This document shows, piece by piece, positions 22,501 to 33,830 of a stretch of 64,000 bases of DNA. Each line of letters begins with the position of its first letter. Position 1 is the stretch's first letter. The stretch spans positions 28,397,162 to 28,461,161 of the forward strand of contig NW_024037072.1 of assembly GCF_015706575.1 (NCBI RefSeq). The letters are read 5' to 3'. The notes below the pieces were generated by a model that saw only the letters and a program-made list of their open reading frames with translations, was not told the DNA's origin and made no database searches. Source of the stretch: Patiria miniata (taxonomy: Eukaryota; Echinodermata; Asteroidea; Valvatida; Asterinidae). The position numbers were made by a program, and so were the translations under genes.

Positions 22501-25500
22501 CTCGTAGATCCTCGTAGATAAAAGATTTTAAAGAATTTTAACCCAATAATACATTGATGTTATCTTATAGTTCGGTCAATTTAAGTAAAGACCAGAACAA
22601 ATTGCAATAGAAACCATTCAAGCCACGTCAAACGACTTTATATAAATACACAAAGAACATGTGAAAAATCTAATTGTTTCTATGGAGAGGAATTTTTTTT
22701 TTCAAGCATTTTTTCAGATACAAATTTGGGACACTTTGTCCTCGAACACATCGTCGGGTGACTTGATGCGATTCACATGTCTATATAAGCTAATGTTTAG
22801 GATTCATGACCACATGCGAGTGCAGCAGACGACTGTTTCAAATTATAATTTTATACAAGGCACTACGGATGGAGTGGACGATGTTCCGCCGAAAGTTTGC
22901 GCAAGAAGGCCACAAACGAGATAAGTCCACAAACGAGATACAGCTAAATTGAGCAGATCATGATTGAGGTACGAAAATTGATTGAGACATCTGCTTGTAC
23001 AATCAAGAGTGAAATGAACTACTCCAGAAAAGCATGTTTGAGTCCCGACTCTTGGATGGAACGGACCTCGCGTTGTTATTACTTTAAAAAAAAAGATCTC
23101 ACTTGCACGCCCCCCCGCCTAAGGCTTTAATCTGGAAAACTTGTATTATTTGTAGACATAATACACTTGTCACACTATATTTCTTTTCTCTAAAGCGCAG
23201 AATTCAGCCAAAAAATAATTTCACTGCAAAATTTTAATCCCGTTTATTTCCCAGTCTTTAGTAAGGTTTTTTGAGTAAACGTTCATTTTTTTAAAACAAT
23301 TTATATCTTATTCATAAGTTATGCCAATGACCTAAAATCAACACAAAAGGAACACACGAATCTTGAATTTCGGATATTTTCCCTAATATTTAAAATTTGA
23401 CTCTGGCCTATTGGCGCAGACACCTGAAATTTAAATTGAAATTGATCTCTTTGTGTATATCATTTTCCGCCCTTTATTCAAGTAGACCTGTTTATGCAAA
23501 GATTTTCTATGAAACAAATGTTTTTTGGGGGCACAAAGTGATTTATTTTAACCAATAAATACTTCGGGAAGCAAAAAAAATCTAAAATTTCTTGATTTTT
23601 TTTAAAGAAAATATCCTATAGTATAATGCAGCAGTGTAAATTACAATACATTTTAATAATTGGTTGACATAGAAAAGTCGTCTGCTGTGATCAGTCGTGT
23701 CTCGCGAAGTCTCATACGTGATGTGAACGGATTTTCCGACGAGTAACGGGCGCAAAAGAGAACATTTCCCAAAGAATGTTCGTGTCGGTCGAGATTGTAA
23801 GTGGGTGCAGAATTCTCAAGCCTTATGACCTTACTATAGTCACCTCAGGTTCCACTCTGAAGGATATTTTTGAGAGTTTTAAGGGGATCGAAGCGTCATC
23901 TGCAACATCAGCCGACATTTGAAGGAAAAAAAAGTAGGGGAAAAAAAAACGTGTCGCCGCACCACTTTTTGGGCAAGCTCCATACCAGAAACCGGAGACA
24001 TTTTTTTTGGCCTAATGGATCATGCTATCATTATATAGTTACATGTACATCGTACAATCAACAAACGTTGTTGTTTGAACAGAGATAACAGTTCAACAGA
24101 TAACAAGCTTGTCGTCCATGGAGGGTCCTTCGCTCATGATTCTGAAACCCGTGCAAAGGCATTTGCAGTTGGCCAAAGAATATCTAGTGGCAATTTGGTA
24201 AAATTTGAAAGAATGGTTTTAAAATTTATAAAAGTACAACTGTTTTTGTTATGCCGCTAGAGGGCGTCCTTTTGGTGATGACGTCATCATGTTTTGTTGG
24301 TGTGTGTGGCATACCTCACTAAACACTTTCATAATTTGTTCGTCTGTAGTAAAATGCTTCTGTTTTCAATTTATGTTCAATTTAGATTGCACTACCGGTA
24401 ACATCGGAAATAAAGGTCAACTGACTTCATGCCCGGGAATAAAAAATAATATTGCCCAAGGCAATGTCTAACTGCATGATCACAAGCAATGAGAACGGTA
24501 CTCCATTTATTTCAAACGTAACAGTTCAGTGTAGTTATTCCATTTGTGACCTTAAATTCCTGGTAATTTGATACTTGATGACGTCATGACGACGTCACAA
24601 AGCTATTCACATCTTCGGACCAGGGTTCAAGTTCATACAAGGTTTTATCATCCCGTGAACCGTTTGGACGAAAGGTTGACACCGGAAGTAAAGGTTAGAC
24701 GAATTTGTGTTCCGAAATCAAAAACATTGTAAAAGCATGAACTTTCAGATCACAAATTATGAACTTGATTGTTAATTGTGTTCATGAGTTATACATGAAA
24801 GAAAATTGTCTCGTTTTAAATGAAAATCGCTATTAATATCGTACATAATGATGTCACCTTGACATCCGAGTAATACGCACACCTCGTGATTAGGATTGAT
24901 CTATGTCCCAAGTTTCATGTTTACAACATGTACCATTTAGAAGAAAAGTCGCAAAAAATGTTCCTCGAGAAAAAAAAACCCAAAAGAAATGAACCCGACA
25001 ATATCGAGGAAGGAGGAAATAAAGGCCTTTTTTTTGTTCTTCCCACGCAACACATATCGATCGTCTCCCCGTTTTCACTACTACCTGTTGAAGACTTCCT
25101 CATGGCACGTGATTTGCTATGGCCATGACTTTGGTTTGATGGATGCTCGCATATATTATGCATTTTTAAAACCATACATTATTTTGTACAGCGAACAGAA
25201 TGCTAAAATGTTATACTGGATATTTGATATCTACATGCGTGTTTATGTCGAAAAATAGTGTTTATATATATATTCTCAAAACCTTTTCTTGTACCTAATG
25301 TATGATTTTCTATCATATTTAAATATATTTAGTATTCAGTGTGATTGTTTTTTTTATATTATCATAGTGTTTTTTTTTTCATAAAGATGACTTTTTTTCA
25401 GAATCAGGCTACCCCAAATGCATGATCTTGAAAATAATTTCATTGAGGGCAGCCATTCCTTTACAAATCTGTTTTAAACTCTAAACACCATTTTTTATAT

Positions 25501-28500
25501 ACAGTTTAGTTTTTCATTGTTTGTTTTTGGTTGTGGAATCATTTATGAGATACCATATTATGCCACGTGATTGTTTTCCTTTTTTTTTATAAATCACAAC
25601 TCATGAACACTGTTTATAGTTTGGGGTAACATAAATATCCCCAATCGGAGGGTAAAACCATATAAAACAGCTCTTTTCCATGGTGTCAGGGTGCAAGGGC
25701 GTCAATCTCTTCTGAAAAGGGGTGGGGGTTGGGGATATACCTTGATCAGCAGTCATGCGAGCGCGAAGCCCTAACGGCGTGGGGTCCAGGACCCGTTGAA
25801 GGGCCCCGGAACATTTTTCGATTCTATACGCTCCCTGGTGCGATCTGAGGCAATTTTTGACCACTTGTAAACCGCTTTTTTGAGCAAAAGATCATCTTTT
25901 AAACATCATTTTTGAGTTTTGGAGCCATTGAATCAGCTTATCACGATCCTAGGAGAGCCATGCAAAAGCACGTCCTGCCACACCTCGTTTCTGGTTCTGA
26001 ATTGCCCGCTCTGTGTGATTTTATTGTTCCAACTGCATGCCGGGCTTATTACATAATCAGGCTATTTAATTAACAAAAGGATGGAGTACACAAAGCATAC
26101 CATGAAGCATTTTGACCGTAACACAGCTTTTGTAAGCTATAGAATCATATTTTATGTAGGCTACAATTTGTATTCGGGGACCAAAAAAATGGGCGGGGGG
26201 GGGGGGGCGCACACGATATGATATCCCCCACTTAAAAAAAAAGTGGGGTGGGGGACTTGTCCCCCCCCCCGGTCCCCCACCAATTGATGCCCTTGTCAGT
26301 GTGTAAAAACGTGCGGCAGCTGTCCACCACTAATCATTTACCGTTCTACGAACCGATAAATGCCTACTGAGTACAATGACACGTGGACGTATAATCTGTG
26401 TTAATACTCACCCAGCTCATTTTTTTCTAATGGCATTCAATGGCATCTATACAAATACATGCATGCTCCTTTCAGATATATTTCATTGGTGTTTCAGAAT
26501 TGATTGTTTTTTGAGATAAAAATCATTAATTTGTGTAACTTTCGTTTTGACTCGCCCTGGCCTGTTTAACTAGATTCTGCAATAATTATAAGCAGCCCAG
26601 TATTAGATGATGTTCTGCATCCACATTTTGGGGGGTAAAAATCCAGCCGGGAAATCTTTGTATGCCCACTCCCCAATCGCGCCTTTTTTAGCGGTTTTTG
26701 TTTTCTGACATTCAAAAAGGTTCCATCGATGCTGATTTTCACAATATCCTTTGTGTCCATACATCTTTAAATTTCCTATTTCTAATTCACAGGATGTATT
26801 TTTTACCTCGCCGGTTAAAGTGTGGATTAAACCGGCTGCCATTTCAAATTCAGTCAGGGCCCAAGCCAAGCCGATGGATGATCACCCGAAGACACCACTG
26901 CCAGAAGACGAAGGCTCCATCAATACGTCAGTGTCATTAATGTCGCCAAAAAAGGATGCTATTAAAGTCGGCGACATGCTGCATTATAGAATAACTTGCA
27001 GCCACAAAAATGGCAGCCTTCTTCACTCGGGAGGAGGGTTTTGGTACGCTACTCTGGACTCCAAGGCTAACCCAAAGGCAAGTACCGCTGGTAAAATTGA
27101 AGACCACAACAACGGCACGTACAGCGTCTACGCCTACGCTGGCTGGGCTGGTGAAGCTAGTCTCTCTGTTAGACGCATCTTAAGCAGGCAAGCCGTAGAT
27201 TTTATGCTGAACACCATATGGACCGCTGACGATCGGGTGGTGTGGAAAGGCTTCTTCAACGTTCCAGGCTCGAAGAACAAACCATCGAGTGCCTGCAGAT
27301 TGTCTAGGCATGGGAACTGGACGGGCAAGTGCGTGTACCCTAACAAGAATGCACTCGGCAAGACTGTTTTCCTGTGCGAGAAGCCAAAAGGGGTGGACTG
27401 CGATAATCTCTATGGGACGAAGAGCAACGGTAGACAAATATCAGCTAGGATCAGGGGCCTTGCCCAAGGAAAAGAACATTTATTCAAAAAGTAAGTTTTT
27501 GTTAAAATTAAACCAGGAACAGAAAGAAGACCATTATGTTAATCCACTCCACAATCAAGACCGCGGTTACATACACTATCTAATTAAACCAAAGATCGCA
27601 TTTTGCGATCCATAAATTAGCCCGCTGGACCAAGCCCAGTCTAATGTGGCTTTCGCCAACCCGGGATTCCCGGGTTCGTATTCATGAGCATCCCACTGAG
27701 ATGATGGCTTCTCAATCAGTTAGCGACCATAAATATGTTCGCACATACGGCGGCAGTGCATGGTTTGCCCTTGATCATACCATGAAGCCTTTTTTTACAG
27801 CTCCATGATCATACTGTCAGGCTATCCCCAATGTATGTGTGTCGTTGTCCAGAGCCACCTGCCTCCCATCAGAATTTAAGTGACGAGTGACGAACCAGTT
27901 AAACGCTGGAGAGCTACCTACCTCTAAGAAAGCCACATTAGACTGGGCTCGGTCCAGTAATGCACTGATTTGCTGAAGTGGCTCATGGTTTTGAGACATC
28001 ACGACGAATCATGTTTTAAAACTCTGCTTCTGCTCACTTGAAGCTGTAGAATACAGATCTCCTTTTTGGATATCATTTTGAGCAGATATTTTGAATTGCA
28101 TTTAAGGGTTAGAAATGTATACCGTTCACACACTATACCAAGCGGCTTACTATTCTTTTCATTTCTAATTGTTTTCATGTCCATTATTTTTCTACGTAGG
28201 CCGATACAACTGGAGAATCCCCCCGTGAAAATATCTGGTAGGTAAACGAGGGAAATATGCTTTTAAAGCACGGTCAGTTATCAGTATATATATACAACTG
28301 TTTGGTCTACATTTTCGAGTGTTAATTTAATGCAGCCAACGTAAACACCTGGTGCTTTTTTTTAGGAAATGAAGCAACTGAAATATTTTGACTTGTGTCA
28401 TTTCTTATTACCAAATAATGACTAGTAACACTGAAATGGAGGATTCAGTTTTCTCTGGTGTCTGTATACCTTTCGCTATGTCTTTGACGGACTTTTAACT

Positions 28501-29357
28501 CTGTATAAAGTTATTAGAGGGCTTTTCCTGTGAACCCGTGTTCTTTATTCACCGTCGCAGGTGCAGTAGCAGTTGCTGCGCCAAATTTACCTCAGTGCCT
28601 CCCTGACGTAAAGCTACCGCTCAGTCAAGGCTACTGGCGGGAGGATAAGTGGCAGTCGCTGCTCTGCCAAATCACTGACTGGACAGAGAAAGCAAAGCTG
28701 ACGTCTTGCTTACAAAACAGGACAATTTTACTGTTTGGGGATTCAACGACTCGTCAGTGGTTCGTCCACATTCTAGAGCTGATGGATAGGAAGTTCGTTG
28801 CCCGAAAGGGTGAACCAGGGTTCTTCTGGCGACGGTATTACGAAGACATCGACATGTCCATCACGATATCGTTTCCAAAAGAACTGGTCGGCAGTGCGAC
28901 CGTGATACTGGACACCGTGTATTACGAACACGACTTGATAGACAAGCTGAACAACACGAGATGCAACTACGTGATCATGGTCAGCCCCTGGGCTCATTTC
29001 AGCCAGTGGACACGGGAAAGCTACACAGAGAGGACCGAGAAACTGCGAGAGGCTCTGATCCGATTCCGGAGGCGCTGCCCGGACGCCAAAATCGTCCTGA
29101 AAGGGCCCCATGCCCGAGACCACAATAACTTCGACGCCCAGATCTACTCCAGCGACGTGATACTGTGGGGGATAGGAGAGATAAACCAGCGCTTGCTCAG
29201 CGGCATCGGGGTTTGGTTCCTACCAATCTGGGACATGAACTTGGCTTTTCCGGTCCGAAAAACTATCCACATGCCGGTAACAGTCATCCACGAAGAAGTG
29301 AAGATGTTTATGAGTTACGTGTGCGGGGACAGTAAGATGCCCGCCTTGAAGGTTTAA
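13402..29357 (+). CDS. NXPE-family protein, copy 1 (four exons)
   Basis: Exons 13402-13506, 26793-27490, 28200-28237 and 28561-29357 join in phase to 545 codons plus stop. The product reads as a type II membrane or secreted protein: an N-terminal hydrophobic segment (about residues 15-35), a neurexophilin-like beta domain (about 80-190, with GGGFWYATL and NNGTYSVY), cysteine motifs (GKCVYPN, FLCEKPKGVDCDNL), and a C-terminal SGNH/PC-esterase-like domain with GDSTTRQW near 340 and D505...H518 (DMNLAFP, HMP). Several N-x-S/T sites fit passage through the ER and Golgi. Family members are thought to be O-acetyltransferases; human NXPE1 has been linked to sialic acid O-acetylation, but the substrate here is unknown. 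The first exon is the least certain part. Confidence 0.82.
13711..13832. repeat. 35-bp inverted repeat hairpin with internal duplication
   Basis: ATGTTCCCCAATACC starts a 35-base arm (13711-13745) that pairs with 13798-13832 with three mismatches. Each arm itself holds a GTTCCCCA(A/G)TACC unit twice. The 52-base loop contains TTACCCTAACCCTA. It lies about 200 bp inside NXPE-1 intron 1. Confidence 0.7.
14150..14819. mobile_element. CAGGGTGAGT-family element, right end intact
   Basis: The right end reads TTGACTCACCCTG. Internal phrases match 1210-1300 (GATCCATGCTATCAG, ATAATCCATTTTTATAGC) and 26330-26400 (ACCGTTCTACGAAC). The left end is uncertain. Confidence 0.45.
14856..15281. mobile_element. 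TTAA-flanked piggyBac-like short element
   Basis: TTAA at 14856-14859 is followed by AAGGGGCACCAGGTCCTG, and the right side ends CAGGACCCCTTTAA at 15281. TTAA duplication with inverted GGGG..CC ends is the signature of piggyBac-type non-autonomous elements. It is 426 bp long with no transposase, inside NXPE-1 intron 1. Confidence 0.6.
15780..15890. mobile_element. hAT-like fragment with G/C tracts
   Basis: A G run, GCGCCAAAGGGGGCCATG, a C run and AAAACCGAA recur near 47440-47500 with GGGGGCCATGCC and AAACCGAACCC. The following bases (GGTCAGAAATTGCCTCA) also recur at 41370 and 47587. It is a composite fragment without clear ends. Confidence 0.45.
15990..16500 (+). repeat. Left arm of a widely spaced inverted repeat
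   Basis: From GCACTTTGTGGTAAAAGCAT through GGCGGTATATATTAGTAG this arm matches the reverse complement of 19790-20280 in the same order. The phrase GGGGGCGGAGCTTGATTTTT occurs twice here (near 16121 and 16436). The 3.3 kb between the arms holds the 145-bp array and other repeats. Confidence 0.65.
16801..16949. mobile_element. Left half of a fold-back element, cut by the tandem array
   Basis: ACAGGGTGAGTCAAAAAAAG through TCATTCAAATCACTTATG matches the left arm of 6833-7338, but at base 16950 the sequence switches abruptly to the 145-bp array. The array therefore replaced or inserted into the right half. Confidence 0.7.
16950..18062 (+). repeat. 145-bp tandem array with nuclear-receptor-like half-sites
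   Basis: Units begin at 16950, 17095, 17240, 17385, 17530, 17675, 17820 and 17965: exact 145-bp spacing, about 7.7 copies, the last one shortened. Each unit carries AAGGTCAAGGGTCAAGGTCA (altered only in the first unit), which contains AGGTCA/GGGTCA half-sites one base apart (DR1-like) and TCAAGGTCA, the ERR/SF-1 type extended half-site. Open frames here are by-products of the repeat. It sits in NXPE-1 intron 1. Confidence 0.93.
18105..19545 (+). repeat. Cluster of related repeat copies
   Basis: The phrases TTCATTCATACAGATGCGAG, AAGCAAATGCCATG, TTCATACGAACATGGTATCA and GTTGCCCCAACCCAGCCTTG recur at about 18105-18400, 18400-18610 (diverged), 18680-18955 and 19270-19545, and again at 39208-39600. 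The segment 18980-19090 inside it has the wording of a SINE (ATTCCGTGGGTTTTCC, TTTTCCTCCCACCTC on the minus strand). Confidence 0.7.
19790..20280 (-). repeat. Right arm of the widely spaced inverted repeat
   Basis: Reverse complement of 15990-16500, in the same order with scattered substitutions and small indels. It continues into a hAT-like end (TTCTGGATCCGCCCTTG at about 20370-20386). Confidence 0.65.
20400..25680. other. NXPE-1 intron 1 interior, no gene recognised
   Basis: This is AT-rich intronic DNA. It holds a long G run near 20757-20779, a hAT-like end near 21060-21140 (TTCTGGATTCGCCCTTG), CRE-like TGACGTCA at about 24281 and 24565-24600, and many short unsupported open frames. I found no exon with motif and splice support. 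Confidence 0.5.
25694..26295. mobile_element. hAT-like element, 602 bp, imperfect 8-bp duplication
   Basis: The ends are CAAGGGCGTCAAT and ATTGATGCCCTTG, inverted with one mismatch. Flanks are TCAGGGTG (25686-25693) and TCAGTGTG (26296-26303), seven of eight matching. It contains G and C tracts near 26197 and 26261 and no transposase. Confidence 0.75.
26793..27490 (+). CDS. NXPE-1 exon 2: neurexophilin-like and cysteine-rich region
   Basis: This 698-bp exon runs from acceptor attcacag to donor gtaagt. It encodes SPKKDAIKVGDMLHYRI, HSGGGFWYATL, NNGTYSVYAYAGWAGEASL and GNWTGKCVYPNKNALGKTV, the order typical of NXPE proteins. In copy 2 an intron falls exactly where this exon reads VGD|MLHY, so one copy gained or lost it. 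Confidence 0.88.
27625..27957. mobile_element. Element with 30-bp terminal inverted repeats in NXPE-1 intron 2
   Basis: CTGGACCAAGCCCAGTCTAA opens a 30-base end (27625-27654) that matches 27928-27957 in reverse complement with one mismatch. It is 333 bp long, non-coding, and I could not define a target duplication. Confidence 0.65.
28200..28237 (+). CDS. NXPE-1 38-bp microexon
   Basis: Between acceptor ctacgtag and donor gtaggt lie 38 bases that complete one split codon, add KPIQLENPPVKIS and open another, matching the phases of both neighbours. Copy 2 has a 32-bp exon in the same place and phase (34610-34641). Confidence 0.75.
28561..29357 (+). CDS. NXPE-1 terminal exon: SGNH-like catalytic domain
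   Basis: This 797-bp exon follows accgtcgcag. It carries YWREDKW, ILLFGDSTTRQW (nucleophile serine in GDS), CNYVIMVSPWAHFSQW, RRRCPDAKIVLKGPH, and WDMNLAFP...HMP, whose D and H would complete the triad, then stop TAA. A possible polyadenylation signal AATAAA lies at 29578-29583. Confidence 0.92.
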
Positions 29358-31440
29358 GATGTTTAAGTCTACTCGACATTAGGGTACATGTAATAACGAG
29401 ATTACTAACAGCACATAAAACATGCACGTATACATTAAGTGGTTTTAATGTCCTACATTTTCTGTGAGATGTTGAAAGTTTATGAAACTCCTTCCCAGGC
29501 TAACACGAGAGACATGCTGGCATAAGTTCTCAATTTAAAAAAAGGGAACATGTATGTATAAAGACAGCACCTTGGAAAATAAAGGTGTCAAGCCAGAGGA
29601 CCAGGAATGACCACTACAACGAACGGTTTATTGGCTGCCATCATGTCCATTTGTAACGAAATTAGTCAGTATTTCTCAAGAATACAATTTAAAACTCTAG
29701 CAACACGTCTTAGATCATAGTTCCAAGATTCCAGCATTCCGGCCGTCACCGTTTTACGAAGAGCCACACATGTCAAAAATTACTATTTTTTTCGATTTCG
29801 ATTTTTTCACTATTTTGCTTTAAAACATTATACTTAACCATTTTTTGCGTGAGCAAAACATCATTAATTTTCAAATTACATTAATGATGCAAGTGGCAGG
29901 CATCTAGATAATTGCAAGAGACGCGAACATGCCTGCCCCTTGAACGCGTACAAAACGTATAGCACGGAAAGGCGTAAAATTAGGTCAACTGAGAGTTTTG
30001 TTTTCACGAAGGGATACGCATCTTTACAGTTTCAGCTGCGCTGGCACTTCACCGTGCACGGACCGCGAAGTTGACCGGCCGCACTCCGCGAAAACTCACG
30101 ATGCGCTATATCCAGTAGCGTAACTAGTGGGGGGGGGGGGGGGGGGGGGGGGGGGGAGGGGGGGGGAGGGGGCACGTAGCCCCCCCCCCCCAGCGGACAT
30201 CCGTGCCCCACCCCGGGTTCCCCCCCCCCCCATTTGAAATATTGAAATATTGAAATGAACAAGAAATTATACACCGCGCTGTCGAAATGAGCGCTTGGAC
30301 TGGTGCTCATGTATCTAAAGGCAATTAATGTATTAACCTATGTTATTACGTACGCGTACGTCAATGTATTTACACTTTTGTCATGCCAAAACTGTTGGGC
30401 AAACTACGTCCGCAATGATTACGCATGGTTGTATAATGTCGAGTGCATGCTCTGTGAATTTCACGAACACATCGAGTTCGCCGTTAGTATAGTAGTAGTT
30501 GATCTGTTGTAAATTTTGAAACTAGTGTATGCCCATACTACTGAGCGGGTATTCGCAAGAAAATTCTTCCCCGTGAGTATGTTTTTCATAAGAGTGTGAC
30601 GAAAATGCCCCCCCGTCATTTTCTTTAGACTCACCTGATGTCTAGATTATCCTTAAATTTACTTCCATCCATGACTTGTGTGTAATAGATGAGCACCAGT
30701 CCAATTTGTGATTGTTTTAAGTGACTTATTTTATCGCTATTCCGCCACGATGTCAGCTGTTCTAGCTCATGCAGTACTCCAGCGCACATTTGTTTGTGTG
30801 TGCTAAAACAAGGGTTTGTTTAAATTCAAGATGGCCGCCTCCTAGACCTCTAAAACTATTTCGGATTGGCCTGTAGTTTGAAAAGATTATTTCTAAATTT
30901 AGTCTTTAAAACTCTGACAGGAATAACACACTAGAAAGTTGCCTTGATATCACTTTTATCTAGTTCAATCCTTTAAGTAAGTTTTTGGAAGCTTATTTAT
31001 GAATAAAGAATTATTTACAGAATTTCTTGTACTTTTCGTCTGCTAGGAAATTTTATGAATGTTTATGAGATGACGTTACTGTATTTTCTGAATGGGATTA
31101 GGTTTGTTTACGCTCAGTTATAACTTTATTCTTGGGTTTTCTCGATGTAGGCCTATTCATTACAAGTCATTTCTTAGCTCATTCTTATGTTCAACTAAAA
31201 ATGTAGGAATCGAAGATTATTGTATATTTTGATTGATGAATTTACGACATAAATAATTGATTTCTGAGATGATTGAAAACTTTGTTGTGCATAGTAATTT
31301 TCGCCAGTTTACAAGTCGTGGGCGTGGCTTATTTACTACGCGTAGGCCTATGGAGTGCCGCGCGTAAGGCGCGCAATTTAATGGTATAAAAAAGGACAGA
31401 TTTTTGTTGATTTGGGTTGGTTGGTTAGTTATGTAGTTGG
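29358..31440. other. Intergenic gap between converging NXPE genes, left part
   Basis: It holds the NXPE-1 3' flank (AATAAA at 29578), a CAGTAGCGTAACTAG hAT-type end at about 30112 followed by G28-A-G9-A-G5 (30129-30172) and C runs to 30231, and AT-rich DNA. No gene is supported. Confidence 0.55.
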
Positions 31441-31469
31441 ATTGTTCGAATCTTGTACTCTGCTGTTCG

Positions 31470-31648
31470 CTGAGGAGGAGCTGAGGAGGAGCCTAGGGGA
31501 CTGTGACAGTGCTGAGAAGCTTTTTGGGGGAAATTAGTCTGAAAACGAAGGAGGAGCCACGGAGGAGCTAAGGAGAAGCTTGAGAAACTGAGGAGGAGCT
31601 TGAGAAACTGAGGAGCTTAAGGAGCCAAGGAGGAGCTGAGGAGCTGTG
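31470..31648 (+). repeat. Purine-rich degenerate minisatellite
   Basis: Variants of GAGGAGCTGAGGAGGAGC and GAGAAACTGAGGAGGAGCTT repeat irregularly over about 180 bases. Nearly all bases are purines on this strand except the recurring CT. It lies close to the symmetry centre of the inverted gene arrangement. Confidence 0.65.
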
Positions 31649-31899
31649 ACAACGCCACAACAGGGCAATGTGTTCCTCTCGACTGTCTTTTAGTCACATG
31701 GTGGCGCTATTTTCAAGATAGCCGCGGAATGTGCATAGAACTTATTGTCGTACACTTAATGCTTTATCTGGCTTCATACTAAATTAACTTCCACGAATCG
31801 ATTCGGTAATTCATTCGCAAAACACTTGGGAAACCTAACTTATATTTTGCAAATTGAGTACAGATAATAAATAAATAATTATGGGCAGCAAACAAAAGC

Positions 31900-32240
31900 T
31901 ACTTACATCATTACCTCCACCAAGGAGGTTATGTTTTCTCCGGTGTGGTTGTTTGGTTTGTCTGTGAACAGGATAACTAAAAAAGTTGTAGGCAGATTTT
32001 CATGAAATTTTGTGTGTGTAGGGGTGGTCCTCGGTACAAGTAATAGGACCCATTAGATTTTGGACATGATCCAGATGCAGGATTCTTCACCACTTTGTAT
32101 GTGCAAATATGCCATAGACCATGAAACTAGGTAGGGCACCCCTCCCCACCCAAAAAAACAACAACTAATGGACCCGTCCATTTTTAGGCCATATTAAAAC
32201 TGTGCACTCAGTGCAAGTGACAAGCCGTGTATGTTTAAGT
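31900..32240 (+). repeat. CCTCCACCAAGGAGG-type dispersed repeat
   Basis: ACCTCCACCAAGGAGGTTAT followed by GTTTGTCTGTGAACAGGATAA is the opening of a repeat I have seen across marine animal genomes; that attribution is from general knowledge. CCTCC and GGAGG pair across a short loop. No coding role is evident. Confidence 0.45.
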
Positions 32241-33033
32241 CATTATGCCAGCTCTCTGGTCCCTCTAGAGACCCCGCGGATAGCGAGCCCCTGTTTTACG
32301 AACCTTATGAAAACAGTGACGCTATGGAAATCGGCACAATTCTGCTAGATGCACTAGCTTGATCATTCTGTATTCAACAAGCGAACAATACTGTACATAT
32401 TACTACAGACTGTTTCTGCCCTTTGATTTCAGAACATGATTGAACATTTTAAAAGTTCCTTGTGTTGGATGTACTAACAATATGGCGGGGAATTGTTAAG
32501 CCTTGGTGGAGGTTGCGCTCTCCGGGTGCTTTCTATTTGGTAATCTCTCAAGTACCAGTATATATGGTTTCAGACAAAGCTCCTTACGGTAATACACCTT
32601 GGGTGAACATACAAGGGGTGTTGTGCTTACTTAAAAAAAAAAAATCACAAAAAATCATGGACCACGAAATTAACAGAAGAGAAATTTTGTCCAGCTGTTT
32701 AGATAACGAATTAAATCCCATCATTTTTGGACGCCTTGTAGATGTTGTCATGTCGACAATTTTTCTCTGTTTAAATGCTAACTGTCCTACGAAGATGCAT
32801 ACTTCAGTAATTTTATCCGGAGCTGAATGTAATTTTTAAAAAGGAGAAAACTCTGTATTTTTGTTCAAACAACCTGTTCGATTCATCGTTCCCGAGCTTG
32901 GATAACAGAGTCAGCAACTCACTTTGTGAAAACGCTTAAAAATACACTGTTCTCGATCGTGGCACGTTCTAATATGCGATAACAAACGGATATACTGATA
33001 AAAACTGTCGATCCTTTCAAACTCCGATAGGTT

Positions 33034-33830
33034 CTACTGACGTTTACGACAAACGTAGGACAAAAACATACTCAGTTCCTGTTTGACCACATCGTCTGGC
33101 ATGTGCACCATCTTTGAGGCTGGGTAAGCCATGTTCAAGTCCCAGATGTCTAAAAACCACGCTGCCGTTCCTTGAAAAGTTTCTCGTAAGATTTTGCCCA
33201 ATTGATACAGCATAAAGTTATTGTAGAATATTCGGCCTTCTAAGCCCGGCTGATCTCTAGGATGTGAGCCCTTGACAACGACTGGAGCATCGGGGCATCT
33301 GGCCCGGAATCTTAAAAGAGCCTCCCGAAGCAGAGAAACTCGTTCCAGAAACATGTCTTTAGTCCACTGGGGGTAGTGCGCCCAAGGACTAATCAAGATG
33401 ACGTAGTTGCAACTCCTGTCCTTCAAGGCGTCCAGGACATCCACCTCGAAACTGAAGAGGTTGAAGGGTGTGGGTCTGGGGTTTCTTGTCAAGCACAACG
33501 GATGAAATTTAAAAATTGTGGTCAGGTTGAATTCATCAAAGTGTCGGTAGATGTTGTTCTGCTCCAGGAGGTCCTTCCTGACGAAGGGAACCCCCAGCAT
33601 CCCCGAGAGGAGCTCATACCACTGACGAGACGTGGAGTCGCCTAGAAGGTACACCATCTTATTCACCAGACACCTGCCGATGTCCCTGGGCACCTTCCAC
33701 TCTTTGGTTCGGCAGGCTAAGGATACCCATGTTCGAGAGTCCCGCCAGTAGCCTGCGCTGAGAGGTTTAGGCTGGTCCGGTTCGCACTCGGGTAATTGTT
33801 TCAGCAGCAGGTCTTTTCTTGAGTCTTTTG
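33034..33830 (-). CDS. NXPE-2 terminal exon: SGNH-like catalytic domain
   Basis: This 797-bp exon, the same length as in copy 1, follows acceptor caaaacag and starts with two bases of a split codon. It encodes SAGYWRDSRTW, VYLLGDSTSRQWYEL, CNYVILISPWAHYPQW, RARCPDAPVVVKGSHPRD, WDLNMAYP and MVHMP, then a stop. Confidence 0.92.

Noticed and set aside
30032..30310. Proline-rich 92-codon frame, minus strand
   Set aside because: The prolines are the poly-G tract read on the other strand.
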